12,135 nt of DNA from an uncultured Thermomonas sp. (lineage in GTDB: Bacteria > Pseudomonadota > Gammaproteobacteria > Xanthomonadales > Xanthomonadaceae), in the NCBI GenBank assembly GCA_946480065.1, contig CAMLJA010000030.1, positions 1-12,135 on the forward strand. Reading direction: 5' to 3'. This document shows, in pieces, positions 10,697 through 12,135 of this stretch. The first letter of the stretch is position 1, and every line of letters begins with the position of its first letter. The notes beneath the pieces were generated by a model. The model saw only the letters and a program-made list of their open reading frames with translations. It was not told the DNA's origin and did not search any database. Both the position numbers and the translations under genes were made by a program.

Positions 10697-10735
10697 CGGA
10701 TGGTGAAGCGCGACGACGCGTCCGGATTACCCAGC
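10689..10735 (-). promoter_or_regulatory. Predicted antiterminator exclusive with the argF' leader terminator
   Basis: On the minus strand GCTGGGT (10735-10729) can pair with ACCCAGC (10695-10689), which is the 5' arm of the terminator. CGGA (10724-10721) pairs with TCCG (10700-10697) inside that helix. The 20-nt apical part contains a mini-hairpin CGCG/CGCG (10720-10709). The 11 pairs in two helices cannot coexist with the terminator. The 5' arm overlaps the TAA stop of a possible leader peptide, so a ribosome at the stop would block it, whereas one stalled upstream would allow it. Pairing was found by hand; no folding energies were computed. Confidence 0.55.
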
Positions 10736-10828
10736 GGGATGTGAGGGTTCCGGTCGGCGCGCGCGCGACGTCATGCCGGAGGCCATCCGGGCGGCGTCAG
10801 CGTGGCGCGTGGCGAGGTGCATGTGCAT
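10727..10828 (-). CDS. Possible leader peptide of the arginine operon
   Basis: A 33-residue frame beginning MHMHLATRH and ending TSRARRPEPSHPAG, stop TAA at 10729-10727. It has five arginines, three of them clustered at residues 22-25 (CGC GCG CGC CGA), and four histidines. Its last codons (GCT GGG TAA) are the 5' arm of the antiterminator helix. That position is what a ribosome-mediated attenuator needs, with arginine as the natural sensed amino acid. Against it: no clear Shine-Dalgarno site, the frame is open far upstream, and arginine is common by chance in DNA this GC-rich. Shorter starts at Met15 or Met19 are possible. Translation is unproven. Confidence 0.3.
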   Translation of the reverse strand: MHMHLATRHADAARMASGMTSRARRPEPSHPAG

Positions 10829-10875
10829 GAGGGCGCGGATGCTCGCATGTCCCCGGCGCGGGCGCAAGCGCCGGC

Positions 10876-11310
10876 TCAGCGCATCGGCTGCGGGGTGATG
10901 GACACCCGGATCCGCAGGCGGTTGCCGGGGTCGCGGTCCATCCGGGTGCGGTAGCGGCTGCCCTTGTAGACGTAGTCCACGTCGTAGGCGATGGGCCGGC
11001 GGTACTCGCGCGAGACCGGCACGATCCGGCAGTCGCTCGCGTCCTGTTCGCCCTGGCCGCCGAAGGCGTCCTTCACGACCCCCACCACCCGCGCCAGCCG
11101 GCCCTCGTCCTGTCCGTCGCCGCAGCGGCGCTCCATCCTGGTCGTGCGCAGGGTCTGGTAGACCGGCCGGGCGTCCAGCACCATGGCGTAGTCGTAGCGC
11201 ACGTTCTCCTGCGGGATGGTCACCTCGCCGCCAACGTCCTGGGCGGACGCGGGCAGGCCGGCCGCAAGGGCCAGCAGGCAGGGCAGGACGCGGGGGGCGC
11301 TGCGGAACAT
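10876..11310 (-). CDS. Small exported protein of unknown function
   Basis: I do not recognise a defined function. The 144-residue product starts with a signal peptide: Arg3 and Arg7, a hydrophobic stretch VLPCLLALAAGLP, and an Ala-Ser-Ala cleavage site after residue 23, so it is probably periplasmic. The mature part has YDYAMVLDARPVYQT near 39-53, two cysteines (63 and 94) that could form a disulfide, and a C-terminal block IAYDVDYVYKGSRYRTRMDRDPGNRLRIRV rephrased here as IAYDVDYVYKGSRYRTRM followed by DRDPGNRLRIRVSITP. This flank pattern resembles glycine-zipper outer-membrane proteins of the 17-kDa surface antigen type, but the glycine-zipper helices normally between the halves are missing and only about 30 charged residues separate the cysteines. 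It is divergent from cysS and, with a 263-bp gap, upstream of the argF' operon on the same strand. Confidence 0.75.
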   Translation of the reverse strand: MFRSAPRVLPCLLALAAGLPASAQDVGGEVTIPQENVRYDYAMVLDARPVYQTLRTTRMERRCGDGQDEGRLARVVGVVKDAFGGQGEQDASDCRIVPVSREYRRPIAYDVDYVYKGSRYRTRMDRDPGNRLRIRVSITPQPMR

Positions 11311-11316
11311 GCGCCA

Positions 11317-11322
11317 AGTCTA
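11317..11322 (-). promoter_or_regulatory. Candidate -10 for the exported protein gene
   Basis: TAGACT on the minus strand ends 6 nt before the ATG at 11310. If used, transcription would begin at or near the start codon, giving a leaderless mRNA, in keeping with the absence of a Shine-Dalgarno sequence. No good -35 is seen (a TTCATC-like hexamer lies 19 bp upstream), so this remains weak. Confidence 0.25.
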
Positions 11323-11386
11323 GCGTCCGCGACCGCGACGGGATGAATCGCCGCTGTCGTCGCCGCGGCGCGGCCGGCCCCGCCGC

Positions 11387-11392
11387 TACAAT
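11387..11392 (+). promoter_or_regulatory. Candidate -10 for cysS
   Basis: TACAAT, five of six bases of the consensus, in a region otherwise almost all G and C, 24 nt before the cysS start codon. The start would be near 11399, leaving an untranslated leader of about 18 nt. No recognisable -35 hexamer lies 16-18 bp upstream (the bases there are GC only). Confidence 0.4.
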
Positions 11393-11416
11393 GGGCATCC
11401 CCACGCACCCGTCGCC

Positions 11417-12135
11417 ATGAGCCTGTCCCTCTACAACACCCTGTCCCGCCGGGCCGAAGCCTTCGCGCCGCAGGACCCGGCCGGCCCGACGATGTACCTG
11501 TGCGGGCCCACGGTCTACAACTACGTGCACATCGGCAACGCCCGCGGCCCGGTGGTGTTCGGGGTGCTGGCGGCGCTGCTGCGGCGCCGCTACGGCGGCC
11601 TGCGCTACGCCCGCAACATCACCGACGTGGACGACAAGATCAACGCGGCGGCCAGGGACCTCGGCACCCCGATTTCCACGATCACCGACAGGTACGCCGC
11701 CGCCTACCGCGAGGACATGGCCGCGCTGGGCGTCAGCGGCGACTTCGCCCCCGACATCGAGCCGGCGGCGACCGCGCACATGCCGCAGATGATCGCGATG
11801 ATCGAGCGCCTGATCGCGGACGGCCACGCCTACGCCGCCGAGGGCCACGTGCTGTTCTCGGTGGCCAGCTTCCCCGGCTACGGCAAGCTGTCGCGCCGCG
11901 ACACCGACGAGATGCTGGCCGGCGCGCGGGTCGAGGTGGCGCCCTACAAGCGCGATCCCGGCGACTTCGTGCTGTGGAAGCCCTCCACCGGCGACCTGCC
12001 GGGCTGGGACTCGCCCTGGGGCCGCGGCCGCCCCGGCTGGCACATCGAATGCTCGGCGATGGCCGAGGCCCACCTGGGCGAGACCATCGACATCCACGCC
12101 GGCGGCGTGGACCTGCAGTTCCCGCACCACGAGAA
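11417..12135 (+). CDS. cysS: Cysteine--tRNA ligase, N-terminal half (runs off window)
   Basis: Class I aminoacyl-tRNA synthetase charging tRNA-Cys. The window contains 239 codons of a protein usually about 460 long. It begins [16 protein letters not shown]; the ATP-binding HIGH motif appears as HIGN at residues 38-41 after [11 protein letters not shown], with the zinc-ligand Cys29. NITDVDDKI follows, and the visible part ends with [10 protein letters not shown] and [14 protein letters not shown], which hold the remaining zinc ligands (Cys, His). The KMSKS loop and anticodon domain lie beyond the right edge. It is the only protein gene on the plus strand here and is divergent from the exported-protein gene. 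The frame is open to the last base with no damage. Confidence 0.97.
   Translation, partial: MSLSLYNTLSRRAEAFAPQDPAGPTMYLCGPTVYNYVHIGNARGPVVFGVLAALLRRRYGGLRYARNITDVDDKINAAARDLGTPISTITDRYAAAYREDMAALGVSGDFAPDIEPAATAHMPQMIAMIERLIADGHAYAAEGHVLFSVASFPGYGKLSRRDTDEMLAGARVEVAPYKRDPGDFVLWKPSTGDLPGWDSPWGRGRPGWHIECSAMAEAHLGETIDIHAGGVDLQFPHHE

Noticed and set aside
10839..10867. TTGCGC-17-GAGCAT as promoter of the argF' leader (minus strand)
   Set aside because: The -10 is poor, the -35 overlaps a hairpin loop, and the start would fall almost on the leader ATG; not better than chance in this composition.
10853..10874. 7-bp hairpin CCGGCGC/GCGCCGG just after the exported-protein gene
   Set aside because: No T run follows it on the minus strand, and GC-only hairpins of this size are frequent here, so it was not listed as a terminator.
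10727..12130. A 467-codon minus-strand frame crossing cysS and the exported-protein gene
   Set aside because: It is antisense to cysS and out of frame with the exported protein; only its last 33 codons are considered, as a possible leader peptide.

Overview
This is a very GC-rich (roughly 70% by eye) chromosomal segment from a gammaproteobacterium of the family Xanthomonadaceae (Lysobacter, Luteimonas or Xanthomonas type). The lineage call rests on the arginine genes. They include an N-acetylornithine (not ornithine) carbamoyltransferase, an N-acetylcitrulline deacetylase and a fused N-acetylglutamate synthase/kinase, a combination characteristic of xanthomonads. No phage, transposase, CRISPR or defence genes are visible; the protein genes are core metabolism and translation.

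Layout from left to right. Positions 1-46 are not biological: they are an Illumina P7-side adapter joined to a contig end. The adapter cuts off the last few codons of a minus-strand histidine ammonia-lyase-like gene, which overlaps hisS upstream of it by 4 bases (GTGA). Divergent from hisS, on the plus strand, lies a tRNA-Pro(CGG) gene with its own strong promoter and a hairpin terminator. Next comes a minus-strand arginine operon, transcribed from right to left in the order argF', argG, argE', argA-argB fusion, argC, argH. The last three cistrons overlap by ATGA. A 110-bp palindromic repeat sits between argG and argE', and GGGGAAT-type short repeats flank argF'. Upstream of argF' on the minus strand is a 263-bp non-coding stretch, then a small secreted hypothetical protein, and divergent from that the first half of cysS, which runs off the right end.

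The operon encodes most of an acetylated arginine route. ArgAB makes and phosphorylates N-acetylglutamate and ArgC reduces it. An ArgD aminotransferase, not in the window, would give N-acetylornithine. ArgF' then makes N-acetylcitrulline, ArgE' deacetylates it to citrulline, and ArgG and ArgH finish arginine.

The most interesting signal is in the argF' leader. A perfect 9-bp hairpin with a T run (an intrinsic terminator on the minus strand) shares one strand with an alternative 7+4 bp helix. The 5' arm of that helix overlaps the stop codon of a possible 33-residue leader peptide containing Arg-Ala-Arg-Arg. This is the architecture of ribosome-mediated attenuation, which would be unusual for arginine synthesis. 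Other points of note are the roughly 50-residue insertion in the ammonia-lyase, its translational coupling to hisS, and the adapter contamination.
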